Assembly: GCA_017302715.1 (NCBI GenBank)
Contig: JAFLCD010000005.1
Span: 62,001-126,000, forward strand
DNA: 64,000 nt
Source: Deltaproteobacteria bacterium
GTDB lineage: Bacteria > Bdellovibrionota > UBA2394
Reading direction: 5' to 3'
Shown: in pieces, positions 27,762 through 38,079 of the stretch
How the letters are laid out: each line of letters opens with the position of its first letter
How positions within the stretch are numbered: position 1 is the stretch's first letter
Translations under genes and position numbers: made by a program
Notes under the pieces: generated by a model
Told to the model about the DNA's origin: nothing
Database searches by the model: none
What the model saw: the letters and a program-made list of their open reading frames with translations, nothing else

Positions 27762-29555
27762 ATGTCTTCTTTGGCCGAAAAAAAAGCGAAGTCTAGTTCG
27801 GATGCGAATTCTCGCTTTAAAACTCGCGCGATCACAGTCGGAAACATTCAAATGGGTGGGGATCATCCGATCGTTGTTCAATCCATGACGACAACGGACA
27901 CGATGAATATCGATGAAACCGTTGCTCAAGTTAAAGACTTAGTAAAAGTCGGATGCGAAGTCGTTCGAATTACAACTCCTACGGTTCAGGATGCCGAAGC
28001 TTTAAAATCGATTCGCGAAAAATTAGAAGCCGATGGAATTCAAATTCCGATTGTTGCTGATATTCATTTTGTTCCTGCAGCAGCGATGGTCGCAGCGGAT
28101 TATGCGGATAAAGTTCGAATCAATCCTGGAAATTACGCCGATCGAAAAATGTTTAAGACTCGCGATTATTCGGATGCCGAATACGCAGAAGAACTCGAGC
28201 GCATTCATGAAAAATTTAAGCCGCTTGTTTTGAAATTAAAAAGTTTAAATAAAGCGCTGAGAATTGGAACGAATCACGGATCTCTTTCGGATCGCATCAT
28301 GAATCGCTTTGGCGATACTCCCGAGGGAATGATTGAAAGCGCTTTTGAGTTTGCAGAAATTTGCAGACGTTATGATTTTCATAATTTTTGTTTTTCAATG
28401 AAGGCAAGCAATGTCGCTGTGATGGTAAAAGCTTATCGACTTTTAGTGGCGAGACAGATCGAGAAGGGTTGGAATTATCCCATTCATTTAGGGGTGACTG
28501 AGGCGGGCGACGGTGAAGATGGTCGAATGAAATCGGCTATCGGAATCGGCACATTATTAGCTGAGGGAATTGGGGACACGATTCGTGTTTCGCTCACCGA
28601 AGCTTCGGTAAAAGAAATTCCAGTGTGTCAGGCACTCGCGAAACGCTTTCCGAGATCTTCCGGTGCATTTTTTTCTGGATTTCCTCAAGCTGTCATTTCA
28701 GAAAATAAAAATCTTCCGGAGGTTTGGTGGAAGATGCGGGATCTTGAGAGCTTAAAAAAAGATTTTGATAAAACAAAGTTACGACCCGATGTTGTTTACT
28801 TAGAATTTTCTGAAGATTTGTTTTCGGAGATTCATTTTTTAAAACTTCAACTTAAAACTTTATTTGGCCAAGATCCTAAAATAGCTATTCAAAAAAATGA
28901 AGCATGGACGAGCGATGAAAAAACAAAACGAAAAGTTTTAGATATAGCTTCGATCATTGTGTCGGATGATGACGTTTTTGCTTTTGAAGGAAAACCCTGC
29001 GTTCGCCTAGCTTCTTCTACAGAAGAGCTTAAAAATTGGTCTGAGATTCATCCCGAGAGAGTTATTTTAGATTTGAAAGCTCGATCGCGAGATTTGGATT
29101 TAATCATCGACTGCTCTCTTCAAGCGGGGTCTGTCTTTGTCGATCTTCCTCTTCGCGGCGTGATGATAGAAAATCTTTCAGCAGAAGAGGGGCTAAAATT
29201 AAGTTTTGGGCTTCTTCAATCCACTCGAAGAAGAATGAGTAAGACCGAATATATTTCGTGTCCTTCATGCGGAAGAACTTTATTTGATCTCGAAGAAACT
29301 ACGGCTCGCATCAAAGCCGTAACCGATCATTTAAAGGGCGTAAAAATTGCCGTCATGGGTTGCATTGTCAATGGACCAGGAGAGATGGCGGATGCGGATT
29401 TTGGTTATGTCGGAGGAGCGCCAGGCCGAGTGAACTTATATGTAGGCAAAGAATGTGTTGAGAGAAATATCGTCTCGGCCGAAGCCCCAGCTCGTTTAGT
29501 TGAGCTTATCAAGAAAAATGGACGCTGGATCGAAGCTTCTTCTTCGATTTCTTAA
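27762..29555 (+). CDS. ispG: 4-hydroxy-3-methylbut-2-enyl diphosphate synthase, long form
   Basis: IspG (GcpE) converts MEcPP to HMBPP in the MEP isoprenoid pathway, using a [4Fe-4S] cluster. At 597 residues it is the long form found in plants, Chlamydia and Bacteroidetes, with an extra domain (about 290-490) between the TIM barrel and the iron-sulfur domain. The start region shows RAITVGNIQMGGDHPIVVQSMT; the cluster domain has CPSCGRTLFDL and MGCIVNGPGEMADADFGY with the expected Cys residues. Start Met follows aaagga. Confidence 0.94.
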   Translation: MSSLAEKKAKSSSDANSRFKTRAITVGNIQMGGDHPIVVQSMTTTDTMNIDETVAQVKDLVKVGCEVVRITTPTVQDAEALKSIREKLEADGIQIPIVADIHFVPAAAMVAADYADKVRINPGNYADRKMFKTRDYSDAEYAEELERIHEKFKPLVLKLKSLNKALRIGTNHGSLSDRIMNRFGDTPEGMIESAFEFAEICRRYDFHNFCFSMKASNVAVMVKAYRLLVARQIEKGWNYPIHLGVTEAGDGEDGRMKSAIGIGTLLAEGIGDTIRVSLTEASVKEIPVCQALAKRFPRSSGAFFSGFPQAVISENKNLPEVWWKMRDLESLKKDFDKTKLRPDVVYLEFSEDLFSEIHFLKLQLKTLFGQDPKIAIQKNEAWTSDEKTKRKVLDIASIIVSDDDVFAFEGKPCVRLASSTEELKNWSEIHPERVILDLKARSRDLDLIIDCSLQAGSVFVDLPLRGVMIENLSAEEGLKLSFGLLQSTRRRMSKTEYISCPSCGRTLFDLEETTARIKAVTDHLKGVKIAVMGCIVNGPGEMADADFGYVGGAPGRVNLYVGKECVERNIVSAEAPARLVELIKKNGRWIEASSSIS

Positions 29556-29559
29556 TTTT

Positions 29560-31350
29560 TCATGGAATTAAATGAAAGTAGTGCAGAACGCCAACGGCTG
29601 TTCCGCCCACAATGGCAGCTGCGATAATGACAAGAGCCGTGCCTCGATGAATTCTAAATTCTAAATAACTATTTCGATCTATTCTTTCAGTAGGATGCGA
29701 AGTTCGCTTGATCGAAGAGGTGACATGTTGAGGTCCAGAAATCTTTCCGATCGGAATTTTTTCAGTTTTAGATGTGATATTCGATTTTCTAGAGCTATCA
29801 ATCTCAGATTTTATTTTTTCAAAATCTCTTAAAATATCTGTTCGCTTCATTCCATGAGTGGGATCAGCATCTTTTGCATCTTGTCTTCCCGAAAAAGTAA
29901 TAATCTCAAATTTTTCTAAATCTTGCTCAGACGCAATTTCGATTTCAGGCAACTGTTGCTTTAAAGTTTCTTTCTGATCTTTATCTAATGAAGAAATGCG
30001 CAACTTATCTTTTACAGAGATTCTTTGCATATTCGAATCTTCAACGGCGAGTTCATATTCAGGAATGGTGGTGAAATCAAATCCTTCCACTCCAGCGGCG
30101 ACCTTTTGGCTGCCCGTGACTATTTTTTCTTGGTGAGATGCCTCGATCACTTCTTTAGGCGTAGCACCCTTCATCATTTTGCTTCTTTCATTTTCAGTGA
30201 AAGGAAAATGCCGAGTGGATTCATTTGTAAGATCGGCCTCGACGATAGTAGCTTCGGCCTGAAGATCTACATTCTCTGCACTAAAATCTGCCATTCGCTT
30301 GAGATCTTGAGGTGCGGTTACTTTAAAATCCTCTCGATCAGAAGCGCGTTTAAGTGCGTTTTGAGTGATATCAATTTCTTGAACAATTTCTGTTTCAAAA
30401 CAAGCTCGTAAATGTTCAGAAAGTTTTTTCTTATAGTAAAGTCGAACGGCCTTGGTAGAAAAATCGAGTTCGTATTCTTTTTTAAAATGTTCAATTAAGA
30501 CGTTATAAAGTTGAGCGGCTGATTCATAGCGTTTTCGCGGACTTCGATTTAAGCATTGAGTGACAATATCTCTAAGCCCAGGCGAAATCGTTGGCCCTGT
30601 CATTCGAAGATCGGTAATTCTTCCGTCGATTACTTTTTTATAAAGCGCATTGGCGGATTCGGCATGAAAAGGAAGCTGACCCGAAAGTAACTGATAAAAA
30701 ACAACACCTAAGCTGTAAATATCACTCGCCCGCACGACGGGATCATTCACCACTTGTTCTGGGGAAATATAGGCGAGTTTTCCTAAAGCATTCTGGGAAA
30801 ATCCGGGTTGTAATCGGCTCTCTGCAGTGGCGATTCCAAAGTCTGCAAGTTTCACTTCGCCTCGATAGCCAAGCAAAATATTTCCAGGACTAATATCTCG
30901 ATGAACAATATTCATTTCGCGACCTTTGCTGTCGCGAAGTTCATGGGCAAAAGCTAAGGCTTTTAAAACTTCTAAAATAATAAAAGTCGAAATCTCTACT
31001 GAAAGTTTTGGGCCTGTTCCAGCTTGAATTTTTTCTAGAATGCGATCGAGACTTTTTCCGTGAACATACTCCATCGTCAAAAAGAATTCTGATTTGTAAC
31101 TTCCAAGATCGTAAACGGAAGCAATGCCCGGATGGTTTAACAGAACTCCAATTTTGGCTTCGTGAATCAGTAGATTTACAAATGGCTTATTTGAATTGAG
31201 TCGCGTCTGAAGTTTTTTGATCGCAAGAAATTGGCCTTGATATTCAACTTGCTTAGAAGTTCCTAAAAAAACTTCCGCCATTCCACCTTCTGCAATCTTC
31301 GCATGCAGTTGATAGGGTCCAAAGGTAACTTCTGATGGAAAGGCTTCCAT
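29560..31350 (-). CDS. Hanks-type Ser/Thr protein kinase, membrane anchored
   Basis: The kinase domain spans about 10-285: glycine loop IAEGGMAEVFLGTS, Lys in LAIKKLQ, catalytic HRDISPGN at 150-157, DFG at 170-172 and SPEQV in the activation segment. A long low-complexity, Glu-rich linker (about 330-560) follows, then one membrane helix near 570-590 and a short tail. No PASTA or other sensor domain is present beyond the membrane. It is the last gene of a minus-strand run that also contains a PP2C phosphatase, so the two may be a signalling pair. Targets unknown. Confidence 0.88.
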   Translation of the reverse strand: MEAFPSEVTFGPYQLHAKIAEGGMAEVFLGTSKQVEYQGQFLAIKKLQTRLNSNKPFVNLLIHEAKIGVLLNHPGIASVYDLGSYKSEFFLTMEYVHGKSLDRILEKIQAGTGPKLSVEISTFIILEVLKALAFAHELRDSKGREMNIVHRDISPGNILLGYRGEVKLADFGIATAESRLQPGFSQNALGKLAYISPEQVVNDPVVRASDIYSLGVVFYQLLSGQLPFHAESANALYKKVIDGRITDLRMTGPTISPGLRDIVTQCLNRSPRKRYESAAQLYNVLIEHFKKEYELDFSTKAVRLYYKKKLSEHLRACFETEIVQEIDITQNALKRASDREDFKVTAPQDLKRMADFSAENVDLQAEATIVEADLTNESTRHFPFTENERSKMMKGATPKEVIEASHQEKIVTGSQKVAAGVEGFDFTTIPEYELAVEDSNMQRISVKDKLRISSLDKDQKETLKQQLPEIEIASEQDLEKFEIITFSGRQDAKDADPTHGMKRTDILRDFEKIKSEIDSSRKSNITSKTEKIPIGKISGPQHVTSSIKRTSHPTERIDRNSYLEFRIHRGTALVIIAAAIVGGTAVGVLHYFHLIP

Positions 31351-31412
31351 CTATTTATTATACGTTTCCTCCGATAAGTAGGGAGAAGAAATCTTAGCTG
31401 CTGCGCCGCTTC

Positions 31413-32801
31413 TTAGTATCTATAATGATTTGGCTTGAATGGACCGCTTGGGTTCATTCCCAAATATTGCGATTGTTTAGAAGAGAGCTTGGTGAGCTTC
31501 ACTCCAATTTTTTCTAAATGCAAAGCGGCAACTTTTTCATCAAGTTCTTTTGGAAGATAATAAATATCAATCTTCTTATATTTCGAACGATTAGTGAAAA
31601 GTTCGATTTGAGCGAGCACTTGATTACAGAAAGAATTACTCATCACGAAAGAAGGATGGCCAGTCGCACAACCCAGATTTACCAAGCGACCTTTTGCAAG
31701 AACGATAATTTTATTTCCGTTCTTTAAGGTGTGCATATCGACTTGAGGTTTAACTTCATCCATCGCTGAATTTTTATTAAGCCATGCCATATCGATTTCG
31801 ATATCGAAGTGACCGATATTGCAGACGATCGCGCCATCCTTCATCGCATTAAAATGTTTGTCGGTGATGATATCGCAGCAACCAGTTGCCGTGACAAAAA
31901 TGTCGGCCACTTTGGCGGCCTCTTCCATGGTGGTGACTTCGTAACCTTCCATCGCGGCTTGAAGTGCACAGATCGGATCGATCTCAGTGACTAAAACTCG
32001 AGAGCCGTAAGACTTCATCGAGTTTGCGCAACCTTTGCCCACATCTCCAAAGCCTGCAACGACGACAACTTTTCCTGCGAGCATCACATCGGTGGCTCGC
32101 TTGATTCCGTCTGCTAAAGATTCGCGGCAACCATACAGATTATCGAATTTAGATTTTGTAACGGAGTCATTCACATTGATCGCAGGAGCTTTGAGTTTTC
32201 CCTTCGAAAGCATTTGCGCCAAGTTGTGAACGCCAGTGGTTGTCTCTTCAGAAATTCCAAGAATATTTTTCATCATGCTGGCATAGCGAGGCTCATGCAT
32301 CATATTGGTGAGATCGCCGCCATCATCCAAAATCATATTGAAACCGTCATCGCCCCAGCCCTCGATGGTTTGCTCGATGCACCAATTTGCTTCATCGATC
32401 GTTTCGCCTTTCCAGGCGAAGACAGGAATTCCTGCGGCAGCAATCGCAACCGCTGCATGATCTTGAGTAGAAAAAATATTACATGAAGACCATCGAACCT
32501 TTGCACCGAGCTCAATCAAAGTTTCAATCAGCACTGCTGTTTGAATCGTCATATGAAGACAACCTGCGATGCGAGCGCCTTTCAGAGGTTTCTTTTTTCC
32601 AAATTCTTTTCGTAGTGACATGAGTCCGGGCATTTCAGATTCAGCGATCTGAATTTCTTTTCGTCCCCATTCAGCAAGCTTCCTAAAAGTCGCAGAACTT
32701 TCCATCGCTTCTTTGCAAACCGCGTAATCTCGTTTATTTGCGCGAGCCGCGGATGAAATTTCTGTTACTTTTTCGTTCATTTTTTTTGCTGGTTTTGACA
32801 T
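31413..32801 (-). CDS. ahcY: S-adenosylhomocysteine hydrolase
   Basis: AhcY splits S-adenosylhomocysteine into adenosine and homocysteine, relieving inhibition of methyltransferases. Motifs: [16 protein letters not shown] at the substrate site, [13 protein letters not shown] with catalytic residues, the NAD-binding [10 protein letters not shown], and the C-terminal [13 protein letters not shown] that closes the neighbouring subunit. Of two possible starts I prefer Met at 32801, which has gggag five bases before it, over 32822, which overlaps the metK stop. It sits directly downstream of metK, so SAM synthesis and SAH removal are co-expressed. Confidence 0.96.
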   Translation of the reverse strand: MSKPAKKMNEKVTEISSAARANKRDYAVCKEAMESSATFRKLAEWGRKEIQIAESEMPGLMSLRKEFGKKKPLKGARIAGCLHMTIQTAVLIETLIELGAKVRWSSCNIFSTQDHAAVAIAAAGIPVFAWKGETIDEANWCIEQTIEGWGDDGFNMILDDGGDLTNMMHEPRYASMMKNILGISEETTTGVHNLAQMLSKGKLKAPAINVNDSVTKSKFDNLYGCRESLADGIKRATDVMLAGKVVVVAGFGDVGKGCANSMKSYGSRVLVTEIDPICALQAAMEGYEVTTMEEAAKVADIFVTATGCCDIITDKHFNAMKDGAIVCNIGHFDIEIDMAWLNKNSAMDEVKPQVDMHTLKNGNKIIVLAKGRLVNLGCATGHPSFVMSNSFCNQVLAQIELFTNRSKYKKIDIYYLPKELDEKVAALHLEKIGVKLTKLSSKQSQYLGMNPSGPFKPNHYRY

Positions 32802-32821
32802 GGAGGCTCCCGGTTTCTTCA

Positions 32822-33997
32822 TTAGACTTTTAATAATCGTTTAAGATCGTTCACTCGATCAAGCTTTTCCCAAGAAAATTCATTTCGACCGAAGTGTCCG
32901 TAGGCCGCCGTCGCGCCATAAATAGGACGTTGAAGATCTAAAGTTTTTGTAATGGCAGCTGGCTTCATATTAAAAAGCTCTAAGACCGCCGCTTCAATTT
33001 TTTCTTCAGGAACTTTCGCGGTTCCAGCGCAATCGACTAAAACCGAAACAGGATCAGCTACTCCGATCGCATAGGCGACTTGAAGTAAGCAACGATCAGC
33101 AGCTCCCGAAGCTACAATATTTTTCGCGATATAGCGCGCCATGTATGCAGCAGAGCGATCTACTTTGCTTGGATCTTTTCCAGAGAAAGCGCCACCACCG
33201 TGAGGAGCATATCCGCCGTAAGTATCGACGATGATTTTTCTTCCGGTAAGTCCGCAGTCCCCTTGAGGTCCACCGATAACGAATCGACCTGTTGGGTTAA
33301 CTAAAAATTTTGTTTCTTTGGTAAGCAAATGCGCAGGAAGCGAAGGTTTAATAACTTCGTTGATCACCGCATCCGAAAGTTTTTCGTGAGAAATTCCATC
33401 TTTATGCTGAGTCGAGAGAACTACAGTAGTGATGTGAGTAGGTTTTCCATTTTCATACGCCAAGCTCACTTGCGATTTTCCGTCGGGGCGCAAGAAATCA
33501 ACTTTTCCAGATTTTCGAACGGCAGAAAGTTTTCGCGTGAGATTGTGAGCATATTGAATGGGAGCCGGCATATATTCTTCGGTTTCGTTACATGCAAAAC
33601 CAAACATCAAACCTTGATCTCCAGCTCCTTGCTCTTTGAAAAGTCCTTCGCCTTCGGTCACTCCCATGCTGATGTCGGGAGATTGTTTGTCGATCGAAGA
33701 CATCACGGCGCAAGTTTTATAATCAAAACCCGCATCGCTATGATCATAACCAATTTTTTGTATGGTGGAGCGAACCACATCAGGAAAATGTACGTAGCAT
33801 TTCGTGGTGATTTCTCCGGCGACGAGCGCCATACCGGTGGTGACTAAAGTTTCGCATGCGACGCGAGCTTTTGGATCCTGCGCTAAAATCGCATCCAAAA
33901 TATTATCCGAAATTTGATCGGCAACTTTATCGGGATGCCCTTCAGTTACTGATTCTGATGTAAATAAAAATGATCGTTTTGCTGACCCAGTCACCAT
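32822..33997 (-). CDS. metK: S-adenosylmethionine synthetase
   Basis: MetK makes SAM from methionine and ATP. The three repeated domains are present, with [20 protein letters not shown] at the start, the flexible-loop region [31 protein letters not shown] and the C-terminal [12 protein letters not shown]. Start at 33997 is chosen because aagga lies seven bases upstream; a reading from 34045 adds a basic tail (MLKSWFKRG) not typical of the family. It is in a minus-strand operon between rapZ and ahcY. Confidence 0.96.
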   Translation of the reverse strand: MVTGSAKRSFLFTSESVTEGHPDKVADQISDNILDAILAQDPKARVACETLVTTGMALVAGEITTKCYVHFPDVVRSTIQKIGYDHSDAGFDYKTCAVMSSIDKQSPDISMGVTEGEGLFKEQGAGDQGLMFGFACNETEEYMPAPIQYAHNLTRKLSAVRKSGKVDFLRPDGKSQVSLAYENGKPTHITTVVLSTQHKDGISHEKLSDAVINEVIKPSLPAHLLTKETKFLVNPTGRFVIGGPQGDCGLTGRKIIVDTYGGYAPHGGGAFSGKDPSKVDRSAAYMARYIAKNIVASGAADRCLLQVAYAIGVADPVSVLVDCAGTAKVPEEKIEAAVLELFNMKPAAITKTLDLQRPIYGATAAYGHFGRNEFSWEKLDRVNDLKRLLKV

Positions 33998-34056
33998 AGA
34001 CTTTTCCTTTCGTTTTAAGCCTCTTTTAAACCAAGATTTCAGCATCTGGTCTAGCT

Positions 34057-34923
34057 TTAATGAGTTCTTAAATCTTGATGTTCAAGAACGATAGGGTGGA
34101 TTTTTCCGAGGCTAGATTTCAAGCGATCAAAAATCTCTTTAGCCATAAAAACTGAACGGTGTTTACCGCCCGTGCAGCCAATTCCAATCGATAGATAAGT
34201 TTTACCTTCGGTCGCATAATGAGGGATCAAAAACTTAAGATAGTCCGTGGTGCGATTTAAAAACTCTTCAGCTCGAATATCTTTAAGAATGAATTTTTGA
34301 ACGGCATCATCTAAGCCCGTATTCGCACGAAGCTCTGGAACAAAATGTGGATTATTTAAAAAACGAACGTCAAAAAGAAGATCGCAGTTTTTAGGCACTC
34401 CGTTTTTGAAGCCAAAAGAAACAAATCGAATTTGCATCTTTTGAGTTCCCGGAGCTGCAAATTGTTCAATAATTCTTTTCTTAAGAGCGTGAACATCCAT
34501 GGTGGAAGTATCGATAATAGAAGTGGCGAGGTCTTTGAGATCGCCGAGCAGCTTTCTCTCTTTTTCAATGCCCTCGATAATGCTGACATTTGAAAGTGGG
34601 TGCTTTCTTCGAGTCTCCGAAAATCTTCTTGTGAGCACCTCGTCATTTGCATCTAAAAATAAAATTTCAGATCCGCGAAAATTTTTGAGAACTTTTCTAA
34701 ACACAAACGGATAATTTTCAACGAATGCGCTATCTCGCAAATCCATCACGAGTGCGATTTTAGAAAATTCTGTGCCGCCGCCTTCAAGTAATTCTGTAAA
34801 TTTTTCAAAAAGTTTGATGGGAAGATTATCTATCGCATAATAATCGAGATCTTCAAGCGCATTGAGTGCAGAAGATTTTCCAGAACCTGATAGACCAGAA
34901 ATGATGACGAGCTTACTGAGCAC
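34057..34923 (-). CDS. rapZ: RapZ/YvcJ nucleotide-binding protein
   Basis: RapZ-family proteins are small P-loop proteins; in enterobacteria RapZ delivers the sRNA GlmZ to RNase E and so controls amino-sugar synthesis. In other phyla (YvcJ) the role is less clear. The 288-residue protein has Walker A GLSGSGKS near 9-16, [11 protein letters not shown], and the C-terminal domain ending with [18 protein letters not shown]. The start is GTG. No rpoN or PTS-Ntr genes, frequent partners, are nearby; instead metK follows after 59 bases. Confidence 0.92.
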   Translation of the reverse strand: MLSKLVIISGLSGSGKSSALNALEDLDYYAIDNLPIKLFEKFTELLEGGGTEFSKIALVMDLRDSAFVENYPFVFRKVLKNFRGSEILFLDANDEVLTRRFSETRRKHPLSNVSIIEGIEKERKLLGDLKDLATSIIDTSTMDVHALKKRIIEQFAAPGTQKMQIRFVSFGFKNGVPKNCDLLFDVRFLNNPHFVPELRANTGLDDAVQKFILKDIRAEEFLNRTTDYLKFLIPHYATEGKTYLSIGIGCTGGKHRSVFMAKEIFDRLKSSLGKIHPIVLEHQDLRTH

Positions 34924-34949
34924 GCCACACTATAAAAAAAATTTAGAAA

Positions 34950-35699
34950 TTAAACATCCAAAACTTCGACAAGGACAAGAGTGATATTATCGTCACCACC
35001 GCGCTTATTGGCGAGGTCGACCATAAATTTGGCGGCTAAAATGGGCTCGCGTTCGCGAAGTTCTCGCTCCATTTCGCGCTGTTCGACTAAATTACTGAGG
35101 CCATCTGAACAGAGTAAAAAAGCATCGCCCGATTTGAGTTTTTTCGTGATGACGTCGACTTCGACTTCGGGAGTTACGCCTACAGATCGGGTGATAATAT
35201 TTTTAAATTGATGGGTCTTTGCTTCTTCCGCAGTGATTAATCCGCTTTTAACTTGTTCATTCACCAAACTATGATCTTCGGTGAGTTGCTCTAAATTTCC
35301 GTCTCTAAAAAGATAAGCTCGAGAATCGCCCACGTGTCCAAGCAAGGCTCGCTTTCCATCGAGGTGAAGGCAAATGACGGTCGTTCCCATTCCACGAAGT
35401 GCACGATCTTCTTCGGCCTTTGCGATAATTTTTGAGCCGGCATCCATAATGGCCTGTTTTAAAACTTGATCGCCGTCAGCGCTCGAATGAAATTTAGATT
35501 TAAACATTTCTTCGATCGTCGTGATCGCAATGCGACTTGCGTATTCACCGCCGGCATGTCCGCCCATTCCATCGGCCACAATGAAGACGTTCAATTCGTC
35601 ATTGATAAGATAGGAGTCTTCATTCTTCTGTCGTTTTCGTCCGACATCAGAGATGGCACAGGAACGCACACGCATAGGATTCTCACTCAAGGCTATCAT
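34950..35699 (-). CDS. PP2C-type Ser/Thr protein phosphatase
   Basis: Metal-dependent PP2C phosphatases reverse Hanks-kinase phosphorylation. Motifs follow the family order: DVGRKRQKNEDSYL, VADGMGGHAGGEYAS (metal Asp), GTTVICLHLDG, HVGDSRAYLFRDG, LLCSDGLSNLV and RGGDDNITLVLVEV. No membrane segment, so it is cytosolic. The ATG at 35699 overlaps the nadK stop (ATGA), supporting coupled translation; Met at 35675 is an alternative closer to the conserved core. The Ser/Thr kinase three genes downstream is a natural partner. Confidence 0.92.
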   Translation of the reverse strand: MIALSENPMRVRSCAISDVGRKRQKNEDSYLINDELNVFIVADGMGGHAGGEYASRIAITTIEEMFKSKFHSSADGDQVLKQAIMDAGSKIIAKAEEDRALRGMGTTVICLHLDGKRALLGHVGDSRAYLFRDGNLEQLTEDHSLVNEQVKSGLITAEEAKTHQFKNIITRSVGVTPEVEVDVITKKLKSGDAFLLCSDGLSNLVEQREMERELREREPILAAKFMVDLANKRGGDDNITLVLVEVLDV

Positions 35700-36667
35700 G
35701 CAGAAGCTTTCGACACCAAACCCCACTTCAACTTTTGACGCAGCGAATGGAAGTAGTGGGAGTATTTCATTCCAGGAGGTCTCAAAAATCGGATCATTTT
35801 GGAAGATTTTGAAATTTTAATTTTATCTGTCGGCTCAATGCGTAAACCTGTGTGGCCATCCAAAGTTAAAAAGACATCACTCGAGTGACGGCCAACGCTC
35901 AAACTAATTTCATGCGAATCCGAAATGACGATAGGTTTGTTTGAAAACATCTGCGCGCAAATCGGAGTGAGTTGAATGGCCGGAATATTAGGGGCGATGA
36001 TTGAGCCTCCGGCTGCTAAATTATAGGCAGTCGATCCTGTCGGCGAAGATGCGATGAGTCCGTCAGCGCGATAAGAAGATAAAAATTCTCCGTCGATCAC
36101 CACATGAAATTCAAAAATTCTCGAGAGCGAACCTTTGCTCAAAACGCAGTCGTTAAGCACATCAAAACTTCGATAGGCTCTACCTTTGCGCTCGATCACC
36201 ACTTTTAAACAAGAGCGCTCTTCGATCTGAGTTTTCTGTGAGGAATTTAAAATCGCATCCAAAGTTTTTGCGGCTTCATTCGCTCCGACAAAACTTAAAA
36301 ATCCAAGATGGCCCGCGTTCACCCCGAGAAGTGGAGTATTTTTCCAAGCATTTTTGTGAAGCAAATATCGAGCCGCGCGTAAAATCGTTCCATCTCCGCC
36401 GATGGCCACCAACAAATCGCAGTGCGAAGCCATCTGATCAATGCTCGAAAATTTAATCGGCAATTTAGAAAAATTTTTCTGTTTTTTGATAAGCGGAGCA
36501 GCAGTATTTTCAGCAATCCATTGAAACGAGTTCGATTGACGTCCAGCATATTTGAGCAACGACCAAAGACACTGCAGGGCGTCTTCAGATTGAAGCTTGG
36601 TGATCAAGCCGATTTTTTTAAATCTTTTGGATGAAGTGTTTTTGCGCGATAATGAAGAACGAGCCAT
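35696..36667 (-). CDS. nadK: NAD kinase
   Basis: NadK phosphorylates NAD to NADP. The 323-residue protein has the diagnostic GGDGTILRAAR (near 93-103), LGVNAGHLGFLS, and the second-domain motifs DGLIASSPTGSTAYNLAAGGSI with the substrate-binding residues. It has a basic N-terminal extension of about 20 residues. It is the first gene of a minus-strand run nadK-PP2C-rapZ-metK-ahcY-kinase and lies head to head with yggS, the start codons only 14 bases apart. Confidence 0.94.
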   Translation of the reverse strand: MARSSLSRKNTSSKRFKKIGLITKLQSEDALQCLWSLLKYAGRQSNSFQWIAENTAAPLIKKQKNFSKLPIKFSSIDQMASHCDLLVAIGGDGTILRAARYLLHKNAWKNTPLLGVNAGHLGFLSFVGANEAAKTLDAILNSSQKTQIEERSCLKVVIERKGRAYRSFDVLNDCVLSKGSLSRIFEFHVVIDGEFLSSYRADGLIASSPTGSTAYNLAAGGSIIAPNIPAIQLTPICAQMFSNKPIVISDSHEISLSVGRHSSDVFLTLDGHTGLRIEPTDKIKISKSSKMIRFLRPPGMKYSHYFHSLRQKLKWGLVSKASA

Positions 36668-36681
36668 CGAGAATTTATAAC

Positions 36682-37395
36682 ATGAGTTTGAGCGAAAGAC
36701 TAAAATCGATACGAAAAAGAGTAGAGCAGGCGGCTCAGCGCTCTAAGTTTGCCGGTCAAAATATTACAATTTTAGGGGCAAGCAAGGGCCAAAGCATTAA
36801 CTCCATTCGCCAGGCGGCCGAGTACGGCATTTTGGATATGGGCGAAAATTATGCACAGGAATTGCTCAAGAAGGCGCCACTTTGTTTAGACACCGATATT
36901 AAGTGGCACTTCATCGGAAGACTTCAAGCCAACAAAATTAAACTCATTTTACCGTACGCCGCTTCGATTGCTTCTTTAGATTCTCTTGAGCTTGGAGAAA
37001 AAATTGCGCGAGTGGCGAGCCAGCTCGATACACCTCGAGCTTCGGTTCCTGTTTTGCTTCAGGTAAATTTAGGAAGCGAAAGGCAAAAAGCGGGATTGCC
37101 TCCATCCGTGATCGAAGAACTCTTTGATAAATTTCAAGACAACTCAGGAATTTTACTTGCAGGTTTAATGACCTTGCCTCCAGCGCACAAAGATTTAGAA
37201 AAAATGCGGCCGTATTTTTCGGAGATGAAAAAACTTTTTGATCGTCTTCGTCAGCGCCACAAAAAACCTGAGTATTTTAAAGTTCTCAGTATGGGAATGA
37301 GTCATGATTTCGAAGTGGCGATCGAGGAAGGTGCTAATTGCGTTCGTATTGGTGAAGCTCTTTTTGGCCCTCGACCTAAAGAAATAGAAGAATAA
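36682..37395 (+). CDS. yggS: YggS-family pyridoxal-phosphate homeostasis protein
   Basis: This PLP-binding single-domain TIM-barrel protein (PLPBP family) keeps vitamin B6 and amino-acid pools balanced; no catalytic activity is established. Motifs: LGASKGQ with the PLP Lys where most members have AVSK, DMGENYAQELLKK, WHFIGRLQANK, LQVNLGSERQKAGLP, GLMTLPP, LSMGMSHDFEVAIEEG and CVRIGEALFG. I take Met 36682, which starts at the conserved SLSERL helix. A longer reading from 36631 would overlap nadK. Confidence 0.94.
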   Translation: MSLSERLKSIRKRVEQAAQRSKFAGQNITILGASKGQSINSIRQAAEYGILDMGENYAQELLKKAPLCLDTDIKWHFIGRLQANKIKLILPYAASIASLDSLELGEKIARVASQLDTPRASVPVLLQVNLGSERQKAGLPPSVIEELFDKFQDNSGILLAGLMTLPPAHKDLEKMRPYFSEMKKLFDRLRQRHKKPEYFKVLSMGMSHDFEVAIEEGANCVRIGEALFGPRPKEIEE

Positions 37396-37399
37396 ATTA

Positions 37400-38077
37400 T
37401 TAAAATTTTTGTGTACTTGAAAACTTGTTTTTAAATTTATTAACTATATTTTTTCGAACTTTTTTAGAAGTTTTCAGTAAAATATGTGGCACTATTTTTT
37501 CAACGGATGGTGGTACAATCTGTTCCAGCTTTTTCATTTGCAAGGTTAAGTATTCAAAATCGAACGAATGATTTACTTGAAAAATTGATTTGATGTCATC
37601 GGCATCCTTGAATCTTGATGAGTCATTAGAAAGTGAAAAGAATTTAGCTAGGATGACATCCTCAACTGTGATGGCCGGCAGATTTACATGGCCTAGTTCA
37701 ATAATATTTTGTTGAGCACGTTCGAGTGCCGACTCAAACCAAGGCATATCCGGCAAAATAAAGTCGACGCCTATTTCTCCATCTTTTCTGCCCACCAATA
37801 TACAAAGCGGGGAAGATCCTCTTCTCATCGCATGTCTCGGGCCACCTTGAAGATTTGCTTTACGAGCTTCACGGATATCTAAATTTAAATCAGTTAAGAT
37901 TTTTCGAGCGATCGCTTCCGATTGAAGAGGCGCGTAAATAAGGAGATCTAAATCTTCAGTCGTACGCTTTTCAGCCCGATACGTAGAAGTTGCAAGCCCA
38001 CCGGCAAGTGCGAATTTTACTTTCTCCCGTTGGAGACGTTCCACCACGTTTTTTAATTGTTGAAATAAATTCATCAT
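37400..38077 (-). CDS. nucleotidyltransferase, AbiEii/MNT-like (putative toxin)
   Basis: The 225-residue protein has a polymerase-beta-type nucleotidyltransferase core: GG at 26-27, RTTEDLDLL with Asp 42 and Asp 44 as metal ligands, and a third acidic residue near 104 in IGVDFILP. The rest is helical, with a very basic C-terminal tail. Such proteins serve as toxins in AbiE-like and related toxin-antitoxin pairs or as stand-alone tRNA/antibiotic modifiers. It begins two bases after a winged-helix gene, and the pair has its own promoter and operator. Toxin activity is inferred from this arrangement. Confidence 0.7.
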   Translation of the reverse strand: MMNLFQQLKNVVERLQREKVKFALAGGLATSTYRAEKRTTEDLDLLIYAPLQSEAIARKILTDLNLDIREARKANLQGGPRHAMRRGSSPLCILVGRKDGEIGVDFILPDMPWFESALERAQQNIIELGHVNLPAITVEDVILAKFFSLSNDSSRFKDADDIKSIFQVNHSFDFEYLTLQMKKLEQIVPPSVEKIVPHILLKTSKKVRKNIVNKFKNKFSSTQKF

Positions 38078-38079
38078 TT

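Noticed and set aside
30025-30411. 128-codon plus-strand open frame inside the Ser/Thr kinase gene
   Set aside because: Antisense shadow of the kinase linker, with Cys/Phe-rich composition unlike real proteins of this genome.
33329-33847. 172-codon plus-strand open frame inside metK
   Set aside because: Antisense to conserved metK coding sequence, no ribosome site, no recognisable motif; explained by metK codon use.
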